Source: Bacteroidota bacterium
GTDB taxonomy: Bacteria > Bacteroidota > Bacteroidia > Chitinophagales > Chitinophagaceae
Assembly: GCA_023418315.1 (NCBI GenBank)
Contig: JAEZZY010000056.1
Location: 62,001-126,000 of the forward strand
Direction of reading: 5' to 3'
Length of the DNA: 64,000 nt
The translations under genes and the position numbers were made by a program. Positions 63,857-64,000 of this stretch are shown piece by piece. The first letter of the stretch is position 1, and each line of letters begins with the position of its first letter. A model generated the notes under the pieces. The model had not been told where the DNA came from. It did no database searches and saw only the letters and a program-made list of their open reading frames with translations.

Positions 63857-64000
63857 ATGAATTTCCTAAAAAAATATATCGTCTTAATCCTTAGCTTTTC
63901 TTTCCTTTCCTACATTTCTTATGCTGGAAATTGTATTGATCTTATCCGTCAGCAGCTTGCAAAAGGCAATGCCTCTGCGGTATCCGGGTATTTTGATGCT
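63857..64000 (+). CDS. DUF4783-like exported protein, 5' part only
   Basis: The first 48 codons of a gene cut by the window end. The ATG at 63857 starts a signal peptide (MNFLKKYIVLILSFSFLSY, cleavage near YAG). The mature start NCIDLIRQQLAKGNASAVSGYFDA matches the opening helix of DUF4783/NTF2-like exported proteins, the core being LAKGNASAVSGYFD. It diverges from gpmI. Function is unknown. Confidence 0.6.
   Translation, partial: MNFLKKYIVLILSFSFLSYISYAGNCIDLIRQQLAKGNASAVSGYFDA

Noticed and set aside
1..64000. CRISPR array, insertion sequence, prophage, rRNA or tRNA
   Set aside because: No regularly spaced repeats, transposase or integrase motifs, terminal inverted repeats, or RNA-gene sequences were found on reading both strands.
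1..64000. Apparent preference for the Ile codon ATA before codons beginning with G (frequent ATAGGC, ATAGAA, ATAGCC)
   Set aside because: Counter-examples such as ATTGGC and ATCGGG are also present, and I could not count them reliably by eye. Codon-pair statistics over the genome would decide it.

Overview
The window looks like a chromosomal segment of a Bacteroidota bacterium, most likely in or near the Chitinophagaceae. The evidence is internal. Promoters carry the Bacteroidota -7 element TAnnTTTG. There is a complete alternative complex III operon, a secreted protein with a type IX secretion (T9SS) C-terminal sorting domain, many SpII lipoproteins, a TonB-dependent receptor with a carboxypeptidase-like N-terminal domain, and sensor kinases with TPR or 7TM modules. 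I saw no rRNA, tRNA, CRISPR array, transposase or phage gene.

Layout. 0.1-2.1 kb: TPR sensor kinase. 2.1-9.3 kb (minus strand): a surface block made of lipoproteins, a T9SS multi-Ig protein, a beta-helix protein and a HEAT-repeat protein. It diverges from a 7TM histidine kinase/LuxR response regulator pair (9.4-11.9 kb), with a perfect 18-bp palindrome between them. 12.1-14.3 kb: Tex. 14.4-26.2 kb (minus): actABCDEF followed by cytochrome oxidase subunits II and I, one quinol-to-oxygen respiratory operon. It faces Tex across a 21-bp-stem bidirectional terminator. 26.4-31.7 kb: a secreted nuclease-type phosphodiesterase diverging from a TonB receptor and an OB-like lipoprotein, a possible extracellular nucleic-acid utilisation locus.

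31.7-45.6 kb (mostly minus): membrane-anchored FMN glutamate-synthase-like protein, a lone NuoL, topoisomerase IB, a lipoprotein gene split by one in-frame amber codon, PcrA/UvrD helicase, an outer-membrane barrel, purH with a GNAT acetyltransferase, and ComEC. 45.6-54.6 kb: an unknown secreted protein, then rnhB, der-rimO, recJ, kmo and a polytopic membrane protein. 54.8-64 kb: gyrB with a textbook promoter, a PAS/HisKA protein with no ATPase domain divergent from a TPR-HisKA_3 kinase, a thioredoxin-like protein, hutH, gpmI, and the start of a DUF4783-like gene cut by the window edge.

How it fits together. Electrons from quinol pass through ActC/ActF, the ActB iron-sulfur centres and the ActA/ActE hemes to CuA (CoxB) and the heme-copper centre (CoxA). 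Oxidase subunit III is not in this operon. Most of the rest is housekeeping DNA metabolism, translation and nucleotide synthesis. The accessory content is concentrated in the surface block, the nuclease/TonB locus and the signalling proteins. Several -7 boxes sit only 4-10 nt from start codons, which suggests leaderless or near-leaderless transcripts.
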